Assembly: GCF_002964705.1 (NCBI RefSeq)
Contig: NZ_PQCD01000005.1
Location: forward strand, 124,001 to 188,000
Length of the DNA: 64,000 nt
DNA from: Pseudoalteromonas sp. T1lg75
Lineage (GTDB): Bacteria; Pseudomonadota; Gammaproteobacteria; Enterobacterales; Alteromonadaceae
Reading direction: 5' to 3'
The stretch's first letter is position 1. Each line of letters begins with the position of its first letter. Shown here one piece after another: positions 24,976-33,401 of the stretch. Under the pieces are notes generated by a model. It ran no database searches and was not told where the DNA came from. It worked only from the letters and a program-made list of their open reading frames with translations. Made by a program: the position numbers and the translations under genes.

Positions 24976-27900
24976 ATGAATAATAATAAACTTCGCCGCA
25001 GCGCAATTGCGCTAGGCATCTCATCTGCGCTGTTAAGCGCACCGGCCATCAGTGCCACCTTACCTGCACAAACTAAGCTACTGGGTTCTCAGTATGAATC
25101 ACAGGTACAGCGTCAGGTAGCTGAATTTAAACAACAAGAAAAAAATGCGGTAGCCTGGTTGGTCGAACTAAACGGTCAATCACTCTATGGTGTCAACAAG
25201 TCACAACAAGCGGCTTTGAGCGCGAATATTACCGATATGCAGCAGCGTGTAATGAGCGACATGCAGAACATGGATCTCGGTCTTAATGTTATAACCCGTA
25301 CTTCAAGGTTGGCCAATGCCTTGGTTGTTGAAGGAGAGGAAGCCGAAGTACGTCAATTGGAAAACCATTCTGACGTTAAAGCCGTTTACCCTGTTTATGA
25401 CTACGAGCTGGCCGTTGCAGATAGCGCCGATTATATTAAGGCTACGCCTTTGGTTGAAAACGGTCTTGCTAGCGGTAAGGGAGCGCGTGTAGCGGTTTTA
25501 GATACAGGTATCGATTACACCCACGCGGCCTTTGGTGGTGAAGGAACGGCAGAAGCCTATGCTGCAGCCATTGCTGATGAAACGGTTACCTGGCCTCAAG
25601 GCATAGTGCAGGGTGGTTATGACTTCTATAACATGGATGATGACCCCATCGATAACGGCACCAGTCACGGTACCCATGTATCCCATTCTGTGACCGGTAT
25701 TGCCCCAGATGTAGAGCTATTCGTTTATTCAGTTTGTGCGGGGACCTGTCCAGGGGTTGCCCAGCTTATGGCTTTAGAAGAGGCGATGGATCCCAATAAA
25801 GACATGGACATTGCCGACCGTGTCGATGTGATCAATATGTCTCTAGGTGGTGACTATGGCGATATCGCTGAAAGTGCCGTAGGCCTATTTATCAACCGTG
25901 CCGTGACACTGGGTACTAATGTGGTGATCTCCGCCGGTAACGATAACAACATTCCGTATATTGTTGGTGGACCTAGTACGACCGAAAATGCCCTGTCTGT
26001 AGGCGCGATGACGCACCCTACCGACGAGGTGCTTAACGCTAAGGGTACGGTTGCAGGTGAAGAAGCAGTGTTCCAAGCGGCGAGTTTTGGTCCGCAAGAA
26101 GCATTTAGCTTTAGCAGCGAAGATACTGAGCTGGTTTACCCGGATGCGAACCAAACTGCCTGTACGGCCTTCGCTGATGGTACAGATTTCACTGGCAAAG
26201 CTGTGATCTTAGATCGTGGTGCTTGCGCATTCACACAGAAAGTACTCGCGGCGCAAGAAAAGGGTGCTGCCTTTGTTATTATCGCTAACAATAATGATGA
26301 TGGTACGCCGGCGCCTATGGGCGGCTTTGATGCGGCAGTCACCATTCCATCAGTGGGAGTTAGCTACGCAACAGGTATGCAGCTTAAAGAGGGTGCAAGC
26401 TTTAGTGTCAGTATTGAATCCGTGGTTACATCGGGTGCGGTCGCAGGTTTCTCATCGCGTGGCCCTTCGGTAAGCGGCTTACTTAAACCTGAAATTACTG
26501 CTCCAGGCGTAAATATTATGACTGCGCACCCAGGCACGGGCGATGGCTTGAGCGGTGCAAGCGGTACCTCTTTCTCTGGTCCAATTACTGCGGGGGCAAT
26601 GAGCATTCTTAAAGAAGCCTTGCCCGAGCGTAATGCCCTTGAGTTAAAAGCGACGCTAATGAATGCGGCAAACTTAGATGTCACCATGACACCTAAGGCG
26701 ATTGACGAAAATGCCGAGTTAGCACCGATCAGTATTATCGGCTCTGGGTTGGTAGACGTGGAAAAAGCAGCCAACTTACCGGTTGCAGCCTGGGCTAAAG
26801 ACACCGGTCAGGCGGCGCTTTCGTTTGGCTTACACAGCCTGGCAGAAGCAGCCACTATGACCAAAACGGTGCAGGTGAAGAACTTCTCAAATTCAGCGAA
26901 AACATACGACCTAGCCTGGCAGCACCGCTTTGCGGATGATCAAGAATCTGGCGCTATCAGTGCTGAGTTCCCGTCGTCAGTGACAGTGCCGGCAGGTCAA
27001 ACGGTTGAGTTTGATGTTACCGTCACTATCGACCCAACTAAGCTGCCAGAATGGCAAGTGAACTTCACTAACTCGTGGTCAAATGATGCAGGTGCATTAC
27101 TGACTAAATCTGAGCTAGATGGTGCGCTTGTGTTTAATGAAGGCGGTGAGCATGCATTACACATGGTCTATCACGTGCTGCCACGTGCGGCGGCAAAACC
27201 TGTACTAGATGCACAAAAAACAGAAGAAGGTGTTGTATATACAATTACTAATGAAGGCGCTACTGACTTTGAGCCGGTGATCATTGAAAACACGGCTACG
27301 GATGAAGTGGGTGACGCTGAGCGTCTGGATATTGTTTCTGGTAGTGTTGAAACGCTACAAGTTCCTGCCAACTTCTGTGCTTCAGGTTATGGCGTATTCA
27401 CAACTATCGTTTTAAATCAGACTATTACCTCTAACTTTATCGGTAACTTTGCCGCCGATTATGACTTAGACAGTGATGGCGTTTGGGATGCCCGTGCGCA
27501 TTCATTGAGCTACCGTTCGTTCGCAAATGGTGTGCCACCCATTCCTGTTACTTACTCAGTCCCAGCTTACTCCTTGAATAACCTGTACTTCGATAGCGGT
27601 ACTAATTTTGTGACGCTGCAAAACTGTATCGAAGACTATGGCTTAACCGCTGCCGATCTGGGTATGGTAAACGCCACGGTACGCTTTAGAGTGGGTGAAG
27701 GCTACTATGATAGCACTGGTGCTTATGCCGTCGATATGGCGCAAGGGAGTTATAATTTTGCCCCTGCTCGTGTTGTGGCCATGGCTGTGGATGCTCAGGG
27801 CGATGCAGTAGAAAGCCTGGCTCCGGGTGAGTCGGCGCAATTCCTATTTGCCGATGCAAACTTTACCGTTTTGAGTACTTCTGGTTCTGCCGCTGTGCTT

Positions 27901-28359
27901 GGTTCGGCGCGTGGCGATATGGAAGTTGCACCAAGCTTGGCCGATGCCGAATTCAGCGTTGATGAAAACACCGCTAAAGGCACTGTGATTGGCACCCTGG
28001 CGGCAATGCGTAATGCTCCGTTGGCGGGCGCTATTTCCGAGTTCATCGTCACTAGCTCTACGTCAACGGCAGTGGAAATCAATGACATGGGCGAAGTGGT
28101 TGTGGCTAACGCCGAGCAATTGGACTTTGACGCCGGTCTTGAGCAAATCACTCTGACAGTGGTTGCCACCGACACCTATGGTCAAATTTCTAATGAAGCG
28201 ACCGTAATGGTTAAGGTGAATAATCTGGCGGATGAAGCTTCTGAGCAACCCAAGCCACAGCCAAAGATTGAACCTAAGAAGAGCACCAGCTCAGGTACTT
28301 GGGCCTGGTTGACTCTGCTGATGGCACCGGCGTTATGGTTACGTCGTCGTCGCAGCTAA
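24976..28359 (+). CDS. Secreted S8 subtilisin-like protease with PA insert and GlyGly-CTERM-like tail
   Basis: 1,127 residues. Order: signal peptide (MNNNKLRRSAIALGISSALLSAPAISA); an I9-type inhibitor propeptide (about 55-135); the S8 domain with Asp176 (VLDTGID), His231 (SHGTHV) and Ser532 (GTSFSGP); a PA insert at about 380-480; a fibronectin-like region; a cadherin-like repeat (SVDENTAKGTVIGTLA) near 990; and a C-terminal SSGTWAWLTLLMAPALW followed by LRRRRS. That tail has the layout of GlyGly-CTERM proteins processed by rhombosortase, but Ser-Ser-Gly replaces the Gly-Gly. It is a likely extracellular nutritional protease. Monocistronic, with its own terminator. Confidence 0.93.
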   Translation: MNNNKLRRSAIALGISSALLSAPAISATLPAQTKLLGSQYESQVQRQVAEFKQQEKNAVAWLVELNGQSLYGVNKSQQAALSANITDMQQRVMSDMQNMDLGLNVITRTSRLANALVVEGEEAEVRQLENHSDVKAVYPVYDYELAVADSADYIKATPLVENGLASGKGARVAVLDTGIDYTHAAFGGEGTAEAYAAAIADETVTWPQGIVQGGYDFYNMDDDPIDNGTSHGTHVSHSVTGIAPDVELFVYSVCAGTCPGVAQLMALEEAMDPNKDMDIADRVDVINMSLGGDYGDIAESAVGLFINRAVTLGTNVVISAGNDNNIPYIVGGPSTTENALSVGAMTHPTDEVLNAKGTVAGEEAVFQAASFGPQEAFSFSSEDTELVYPDANQTACTAFADGTDFTGKAVILDRGACAFTQKVLAAQEKGAAFVIIANNNDDGTPAPMGGFDAAVTIPSVGVSYATGMQLKEGASFSVSIESVVTSGAVAGFSSRGPSVSGLLKPEITAPGVNIMTAHPGTGDGLSGASGTSFSGPITAGAMSILKEALPERNALELKATLMNAANLDVTMTPKAIDENAELAPISIIGSGLVDVEKAANLPVAAWAKDTGQAALSFGLHSLAEAATMTKTVQVKNFSNSAKTYDLAWQHRFADDQESGAISAEFPSSVTVPAGQTVEFDVTVTIDPTKLPEWQVNFTNSWSNDAGALLTKSELDGALVFNEGGEHALHMVYHVLPRAAAKPVLDAQKTEEGVVYTITNEGATDFEPVIIENTATDEVGDAERLDIVSGSVETLQVPANFCASGYGVFTTIVLNQTITSNFIGNFAADYDLDSDGVWDARAHSLSYRSFANGVPPIPVTYSVPAYSLNNLYFDSGTNFVTLQNCIEDYGLTAADLGMVNATVRFRVGEGYYDSTGAYAVDMAQGSYNFAPARVVAMAVDAQGDAVESLAPGESAQFLFADANFTVLSTSGSAAVLGSARGDMEVAPSLADAEFSVDENTAKGTVIGTLAAMRNAPLAGAISEFIVTSSTSTAVEINDMGEVVVANAEQLDFDAGLEQITLTVVATDTYGQISNEATVMVKVNNLADEASEQPKPQPKIEPKKSTSSGTWAWLTLLMAPALWLRRRRS

Positions 28360-28375
28360 GCTAACAGTTGGGCAC

Positions 28376-28405
28376 AAAAAACGGCGCTTATTGCGCCGTT
28401 TTTTT
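28376..28405. terminator. Bidirectional intrinsic terminator
   Basis: ACGGCGC-TTATT-GCGCCGT is flanked by five A's and seven T's. It serves both the subtilase (+) and the convergent cytochrome c' gene (-). Confidence 0.92.
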
Positions 28406-28419
28406 ATTGCTTAAAGAGC

Positions 28420-28872
28420 TTAGTCTTTAAATGACTTATGACAGTCTTTACAGCCTTTCGCCCAGTTTTGGAAAGCCGGTACGATAGTTTCTTGGTCGCC
28501 GCTTTGTGCTGCTACTGCTAGCTCTTGTGCGTATTTGGCAAAGGCATCGGCCTTGGCATCAAAGGTTGCACGGTCTTCCCAGATGGCCGGAAGTGCGCTG
28601 GTGTCGCCCTTATCGGTGCCAGCACCGAAGGCTTCCCAAGGCATTTGCGATAGCGCTGCGGCATTGTTGGCGCGCATGGCAAAGCGCTCGGCGTCGAAAG
28701 GCACCTTGCCTTTAAGCATGTCACCCATGTCGGCGATTTGTACACGGATCAGTGAAAAGGCCGATTTACGGTAGTCGATAGCATCTTCTGGTTTTTCGAA
28801 AACCGAGTTTGCCACAGCTGATGATGAGCTGGCAGCCAGCGCGATTGCAGTGATAATAGAGTGTAGTTTCAT
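28420..28872 (-). CDS. Cytochrome c'-type periplasmic heme protein
   Basis: 150 residues with a signal peptide (MKLHSIITAIALAASSSSAVA). The single heme site CKDCH is at residues 141-145, at the extreme C-terminus as in four-helix-bundle cytochromes c'. Conserved features include the early AIDYRKSAFSLIRVQIADMG and the Trp-rich middle. Such proteins bind NO or act as minor electron carriers. Monocistronic. Confidence 0.9.
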   Translation of the reverse strand: MKLHSIITAIALAASSSSAVANSVFEKPEDAIDYRKSAFSLIRVQIADMGDMLKGKVPFDAERFAMRANNAAALSQMPWEAFGAGTDKGDTSALPAIWEDRATFDAKADAFAKYAQELAVAAQSGDQETIVPAFQNWAKGCKDCHKSFKD

Positions 28873-28987
28873 TCCATTAGTCCATTATTATAAAAATTAT
28901 GTCCCTTTTTACCTAAGGGATGCAGTGAAGACAAGCCTGGCTAGGTAATTAGCATTGTACAGACCTGTCAGCACTGTGAAGAAGTAT

Positions 28988-29458
28988 TTACTCACCCAGG
29001 TCGATATCGGCAAAAATCATTCCTCGGCGCATGCTTCTAAAGGCGAGATAAACCTCGGCGAGCAGGGAAATAAACGCCAGGATCAGCAACACCATGGCGA
29101 TCATAAAGCACAGGGCTATCGCAGTGCCTAGGTTAACAGATTGAATATTAGCCATAAAAAGTAACATAACCACAAAACTGACCAGGGTGGCGCTGAGCAC
29201 GCTCAAGCTAAATGCAAAATGGATATAGCGGGCGCGTTTGAGCAGGGCGCGTAATTCTGTGGTCAGGGAGTGGTTAAAATCTTCATCGCTGCTAATTTTT
29301 AGCTTGCGCTCTAAGGTGCGAGCGCGGTCGGTGATGCGTGCCAAACGACTTGATAGCACCCCCAGGGTGGCGGCGATGCCGGTGATAAGGAAAACTGGGG
29401 CAACGGCGGTTTGAATCACCTTTGCCATGGTGAGAATATTAACGACGTCTGTGTTCAC
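28988..29458 (-). CDS. DUF2721 membrane protein
   Basis: About 156 residues. It has an N-terminal helix with the DUF2721 signature (TAVAPVFLITGIAATLGVL, then SSRLARITDRARTLE), a cytoplasmic charged helix, and two C-terminal membrane helices. The GTG at 29458 is preferred over that at 29470 because GGGAG is correctly spaced before it. Function unknown. Confidence 0.85.
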   Translation of the reverse strand: MNTDVVNILTMAKVIQTAVAPVFLITGIAATLGVLSSRLARITDRARTLERKLKISSDEDFNHSLTTELRALLKRARYIHFAFSLSVLSATLVSFVVMLLFMANIQSVNLGTAIALCFMIAMVLLILAFISLLAEVYLAFRSMRRGMIFADIDLGE

Positions 29459-29602
29459 ACTGACTCCCACAGAAAGACTGACAATGCCGTTAGTCTAGCG
29501 GCAATTGTTGATGAAGGATAGAATTTTGCTTTGGCGAAAAGCTGGACACTAAGCAATAAAACTGAGAATCTCAGTAACTTAACAACAATCACAGGAGTGA
29601 AC

Positions 29603-29974
29603 ATGGAACCGGTATTACCTGAGAACAACAACCAAGCGAAGAGCAATGATGAGAAGAGCATGGCGATGCTCTGCCATTTGGCCGCGTTAGCCGGCTTTAT
29701 CGTGCCTTTTGGCTCAATCTTAGGGCCTTTAATTATCTGGTTGGTTAAAAAAGAAGACATGCCTGTTGTCGATCGCCATGGTCGTGAGTCATTGAACTTC
29801 CAGTTCACCATGTTGATCGCCTACATCGTTTGTTTCTTACTGATTTTCGTGGCCGTGGGTCTTTTGCTACTGCCAATCGTCGCCTTGTTCTCCTTTATCA
29901 TGGTGATCGTGGCATCGATTAAGGCCTACGAGGGTAAAGAGTTTAGTTATCCATTGACGATTAGATTCTTATAA
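29603..29974 (+). CDS. DUF4870 (Tic20-like) membrane protein
   Basis: About 123 residues from ATG 29603, preceded by CAGGAGTGAAC. The typical order is an acidic N-terminus, MAMLCHLAALAGFIVPFGSILGPLIIWL, a DRHGRESLNFQFT segment between helices, and two more membrane helices. Function unknown. An in-frame extension upstream to 29531 lacks a ribosome-binding site. A 118-residue frame on the opposite strand is a shadow. Confidence 0.87.
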   Translation: MEPVLPENNNQAKSNDEKSMAMLCHLAALAGFIVPFGSILGPLIIWLVKKEDMPVVDRHGRESLNFQFTMLIAYIVCFLLIFVAVGLLLLPIVALFSFIMVIVASIKAYEGKEFSYPLTIRFL

Positions 29975-30036
29975 GCGGTGAGATCGGTAGCAAGATGCCC
30001 AATTCGGTGTTCGGCGGTTAAGGCCAGGGAGCTGTT

Positions 30037-30471
30037 TTGCCCTATTTAAGCCTGTTTTTGAGCGCCTTTATTGCTGCTACCTTGCTGCCCAGCTCTTCGG
30101 AGCTGATGCTCAGCGCCATGGTGGTCAAGGGCGGCTTTTCTCTGTCCCTGCTGTGGCTCAGTGCAACCTGTGGTAATGTGCTGGGGAGTTGTGTGAACTA
30201 TGCCCTTGGCACCCAGGTCACGCGTTTTGCAGATAGAAAATGGTTTCCCGTTTCCGCCAAGGCCATGGCCAGGGCGCAGCGGCAATTCAACCGCTTTGGT
30301 GTGTACAGTCTGCTGTTCGCCTGGTTGCCGGTCGTTGGCGACCCGCTGACCTTAATTGGCGGGGTGTTTCGGGTGCGCTTTAGCCTGTTCTTGCTGCTGG
30401 TGAGCATAGGCAAGGGCACCCGGTATCTGCTGGTGATCCTGATGGCGCTTGGGCTTGAGGAGTTGCTCTAA
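30037..30471 (+). CDS. yqaA: YqaA-family (DedA/SNARE-associated) membrane protein
   Basis: 144 residues from a TTG with AGGGAG upstream. The family pattern is present: SAFIAATLLPSSSELML, GNVLGSCVNYALG and a C-terminal LPVVGDPLTLIGGVFRV. YqaA proteins are small inner-membrane relatives of DedA, which flip or transport lipid carriers; this member's role is not established. It is convergent with folX. Confidence 0.85.
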   Translation: MPYLSLFLSAFIAATLLPSSSELMLSAMVVKGGFSLSLLWLSATCGNVLGSCVNYALGTQVTRFADRKWFPVSAKAMARAQRQFNRFGVYSLLFAWLPVVGDPLTLIGGVFRVRFSLFLLLVSIGKGTRYLLVILMALGLEELL

Positions 30472-30480
30472 GCGCGCTCG

Positions 30481-30843
30481 CTAGTGCGGTCTTTGCCAAT
30501 CCAGGGTCAGTGAGACCGAGTCGGCAAAACGCAGTGCATGGGGTTTGTCCACCCGAGCCTTGGCGTAATGCACGCTGGGATGGCTGTGACACAAGGCCAG
30601 AATCTCTGCCACCAGTTTTTCCAATAATAGAAAGTGCCCCTGCTCCACCACCTCGATCACCGCCTTGGTGATGGTTTTATAATTCAGCGCCTGCGCTACT
30701 TCATCTTGCTCGCAGGCTTTGTCGGCGGGGTAATGAATCTCCAGATTGATCACCACATCCTGCTTTTTTTCCCGCTCCTCGGGGTTAAAGCCGATATAGG
30801 TGCGCAGCCTGAGGTTGGTCACATTGATAATGGCATTGGTCAT
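30481..30843 (-). CDS. folX: Dihydroneopterin triphosphate 2'-epimerase
   Basis: 120 residues closely resembling E. coli FolX: NLRLRTYIGFNPEE, DVVINLEIHYPADKA, ALNYKTITK, LLEKLVAEI and HALRFADSVSLTLDWQR. FolX epimerises 7,8-dihydroneopterin triphosphate to dihydromonapterin triphosphate. It is the last gene of folM-folE-folX, 8 bases after folE, placing it in tetrahydromonapterin synthesis rather than folate synthesis. Confidence 0.95.
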   Translation of the reverse strand: MTNAIINVTNLRLRTYIGFNPEEREKKQDVVINLEIHYPADKACEQDEVAQALNYKTITKAVIEVVEQGHFLLLEKLVAEILALCHSHPSVHYAKARVDKPHALRFADSVSLTLDWQRPH

Positions 30844-30851
30844 AAGCTGTC

Positions 30852-31406
30852 CTAGTTTTTAACCAGCTGTAGGAATTCATTGCGGGTTTTCGGATCGGTG
30901 CGGAAGTTACCCAGCATCACCGAGGTGCGCATTTTCGAATTCTGCTTTTCCACGCCACGCATCATCATGCACATATGCTGTGCTTCAACGATAACGCCCA
31001 CGCCCTTGGCGCCGGTTACCTCTTCTACCGCCTTGGCGATCTGGTGCGTCAGCTGCTCCTGAATTTGAAAACGGCGCGCAAACATGTCGACGATACGGGC
31101 AAATTTCGACAGTCCCAGCACCTTGCCATCAGGGATGTAAGCGATGTGAGCCTTTCCGACGAAGGGCAGCAAATGGTGCTCACACATGGAATAGAGCTCT
31201 ATGTCCTGAACCAAGACCATGTCATCGGCATCCGAGGTGAAGACCGCATTGTTGGTGATTTCTTCCAGCGTTTGTCGGTAGCCCTGGGTCAGGTGTTCCA
31301 TGGCTTTGGCGGCGCGCTTGGGGGTGTCGAGCAGGCCTTCTCGCTGTGGGTCTTCGCCGACGGCGCTGATGATCTGCTTAAAGCTGTTTTTTAAATCGTC
31401 GTGCAT
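30852..31406 (-). CDS. folE: GTP cyclohydrolase I
   Basis: 184 residues converting GTP to dihydroneopterin triphosphate. Zinc-site motifs [10 protein letters not shown] and [10 protein letters not shown] are intact, as are the [23 protein letters not shown] N-terminus and [12 protein letters not shown]. It lies between folM (11 bases upstream) and folX, supplying the pterin that those enzymes convert. Confidence 0.96.
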   Translation of the reverse strand: MHDDLKNSFKQIISAVGEDPQREGLLDTPKRAAKAMEHLTQGYRQTLEEITNNAVFTSDADDMVLVQDIELYSMCEHHLLPFVGKAHIAYIPDGKVLGLSKFARIVDMFARRFQIQEQLTHQIAKAVEEVTGAKGVGVIVEAQHMCMMMRGVEKQNSKMRTSVMLGNFRTDPKTRNEFLQLVKN

Positions 31407-31417
31407 AGTGTTCTCGT

Positions 31418-32125
31418 CTATTTTAAATGGCGGCCGCCGTCGATGGCGAGGCTGCGCCCGGTAATATAGTGACTATTGAGCAGCAGCTCTACGGCGGCGA
31501 TAATTTCCTGGCAGCCGGGCTCGATGCCCATAAGGGATTTGGTTAAGGTTTTTTGTTTATATTGCTCAGAATCGTGGTCGTTGAAAATGATCAACGACGG
31601 GGCAATGGCGTTGACCTTTACTTTTGGCGCCCATTTGGCGGCGTACGACTTGGTCAGATTGTCGAGTGCGGCCTTGGAGGCTGCGTAGGCCAAATGTTTC
31701 GGGCTGCCGGTTTCGACCACATAGTCGGTCAGATGAATGACATCGGCGTAGCCCTGCTGTTGCTGGAGCATATCGGCACAGTACTGATTGATCAAATAGG
31801 GCACCTTGGCATGAATACGCATCATGGCGTCAAACAGCTGGGCATAATCGCTGTTGTTGGCTTCGCAATCCCAACTCGAGGCGTTGTGAATGATCGCCCG
31901 CAGCCCATGGGTGTGGCCGCGTAGCTCGTCAATAAACTGCATAATGCTGTGATCGTCGCTAAAGTCGGCGGCGATGCAGATCGCCCCTTGCGCCGCCAAT
32001 TCGTCCACCGCCGGGTGGCGGGTACGGTAGCTAATAATGACGTCGTGACCCTGGGCCAGCAGATGGGAGGCCAGAGCAAGGCCAATGCGCTGCCCGGCGC
32101 CTGTAATTAAAATAGGAAAAGACAT
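31418..32125 (-). CDS. folM: Dihydromonapterin reductase (SDR family)
   Basis: About 235 residues. A short-chain dehydrogenase with nucleotide-binding [19 protein letters not shown] and the catalytic [14 protein letters not shown]. FolM reduces dihydromonapterin to tetrahydromonapterin. ATG 32125 is preferred over the upstream TTG 32134, since GGA is then placed as its ribosome-binding site. First gene of folM-folE-folX. The product serves as a cofactor for phenylalanine hydroxylase in Pseudomonas; no such hydroxylase is in this window. Confidence 0.9.
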   Translation of the reverse strand: MSFPILITGAGQRIGLALASHLLAQGHDVIISYRTRHPAVDELAAQGAICIAADFSDDHSIMQFIDELRGHTHGLRAIIHNASSWDCEANNSDYAQLFDAMMRIHAKVPYLINQYCADMLQQQQGYADVIHLTDYVVETGSPKHLAYAASKAALDNLTKSYAAKWAPKVKVNAIAPSLIIFNDHDSEQYKQKTLTKSLMGIEPGCQEIIAAVELLLNSHYITGRSLAIDGGRHLK

Positions 32126-32257
32126 AACTTCCAAAGGCTAAGAGCTTATAACCTTTACTATAAACAAATGAGTTCGTGATTGCAGTGTTTACGTTTACAA
32201 AAGCGTGGGCGATCACTGTGTTAGCAAAGAAAAAGGTATTGGGCAGGTGGCTAAGCA

Positions 32258-32282
32258 GGGCACCGATAAGACACCGGTGCCC
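32258..32282 (-). terminator. Stem-loop after nadE
   Basis: GGGCACCG and CGGTGCCC with a 9-base loop lie 8 bases beyond the nadE stop. There is no clear T-tract, so termination may be weak or Rho-dependent. Confidence 0.45.
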
Positions 32283-32289
32283 GACCAGA

Positions 32290-33132
32290 TCAGTCGTAAA
32301 TAGTGGGGATAGGCTGACGCTTATGCTGGGTGCGCTGGTAGATGCCGATAATGTGTTCTTCAACCTCGGCGCTGACCGGCTTGCCTTCTAAAAAGTCATC
32401 TATTTGGTCGTAGCTTAGGCCAAGGGCGACTTCATCGGCCAGTCCCGGGCGGTCACATTCGAGATCCGCGGTAGGAACCTTGTGTACCAGATCACGAGGC
32501 GCACCTAAGGCCTCGGCCAGGGTACGCACCTGGCGTTTGGACAGGCCGAACAAAGGAGCAAGATCGCAGGCGCCGTCGCCGAACTTGGTATAAAAGCCGG
32601 TGATGTTTTCGGCGCTGTGATCGGTGCCGACCACCAGACCCTGAGTCAGACCGGCGATCTCATACTGGGCTATCATGCGCTGTCGGGCCTTCACATTGCC
32701 TTTAACAAAATCCACCTGCGACTGGGCCGGCAGGGTCATTGAAGTTTCGGCTGTGCCAGAGGCGATGCCAGCCAAAACCTGCTCATGCATATGATCGCTG
32801 GCCGGTTTGATATCTACGGTTACGCGCTGGCTTGGCTGAATAAAGTCAACGGCCAACTGGGCCTCATGTTCATCGGCCTGCACGCCATAGGGTAGGCGCA
32901 CGGCAATAAATTGATAGCGCTGGGTGTTATGTTCCTCATTGAGTTCGTTCACCGCCAACTGGCACAGACGGCCACAGGTGGTGGAATCGACGCCACCGCT
33001 AATACCTAAAACCAAACTATGGCAATGGGCCTGCTGTAGACGGTGCTTAATAAATGCCACACGACGGGCAATTTCCTGGTTAACATCAATGCTTGGTTGC
33101 ACCTTCATTTCGGCAACGATTTCGGCTCGCAT
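32290..33132 (-). CDS. nadE: Ammonia-dependent NAD synthetase
   Basis: About 280 residues. It amidates nicotinate adenine dinucleotide to NAD using ATP and ammonia. The PP-loop [15 protein letters not shown] is intact, as are [39 protein letters not shown] and the C-terminal [14 protein letters not shown]. No glutaminase domain is fused. ATG 33132 is preceded by GGGGGAG. It is monocistronic and upstream of the folM operon on the same strand. Confidence 0.95.
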   Translation of the reverse strand: MRAEIVAEMKVQPSIDVNQEIARRVAFIKHRLQQAHCHSLVLGISGGVDSTTCGRLCQLAVNELNEEHNTQRYQFIAVRLPYGVQADEHEAQLAVDFIQPSQRVTVDIKPASDHMHEQVLAGIASGTAETSMTLPAQSQVDFVKGNVKARQRMIAQYEIAGLTQGLVVGTDHSAENITGFYTKFGDGACDLAPLFGLSKRQVRTLAEALGAPRDLVHKVPTADLECDRPGLADEVALGLSYDQIDDFLEGKPVSAEVEEHIIGIYQRTQHKRQPIPTIYD

Positions 33133-33401
33133 AACTCCCCCGCTTGAGCTCAATGGTGAGTCGCTATTATGTAAGTATTTAACTAAAAGTTAAAGCGCGG
33201 ATAAGGCGAACCCATCTACATCCCCAAGCGCCTGAGTTGTGGTCTGTTTCAAGGAGCCAAAACGCTGCCTTGCCCCTAATAACCGCCCTTTTTGGTCATC
33301 ATGTTTTCACGCAAAAGACGCAAACTCGGTGATAACGCCAACAAACGTGGAAAAATGTCATACACTGATGGGCAGAATAATAATAAAAGGATGGGATATT
33401 T

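Noticed and set aside
29455..29811. 118-residue minus-strand ORF over the DUF4870 gene
   Set aside because: Antisense to a well-supported gene with a good ribosome-binding site; no recognisable family.
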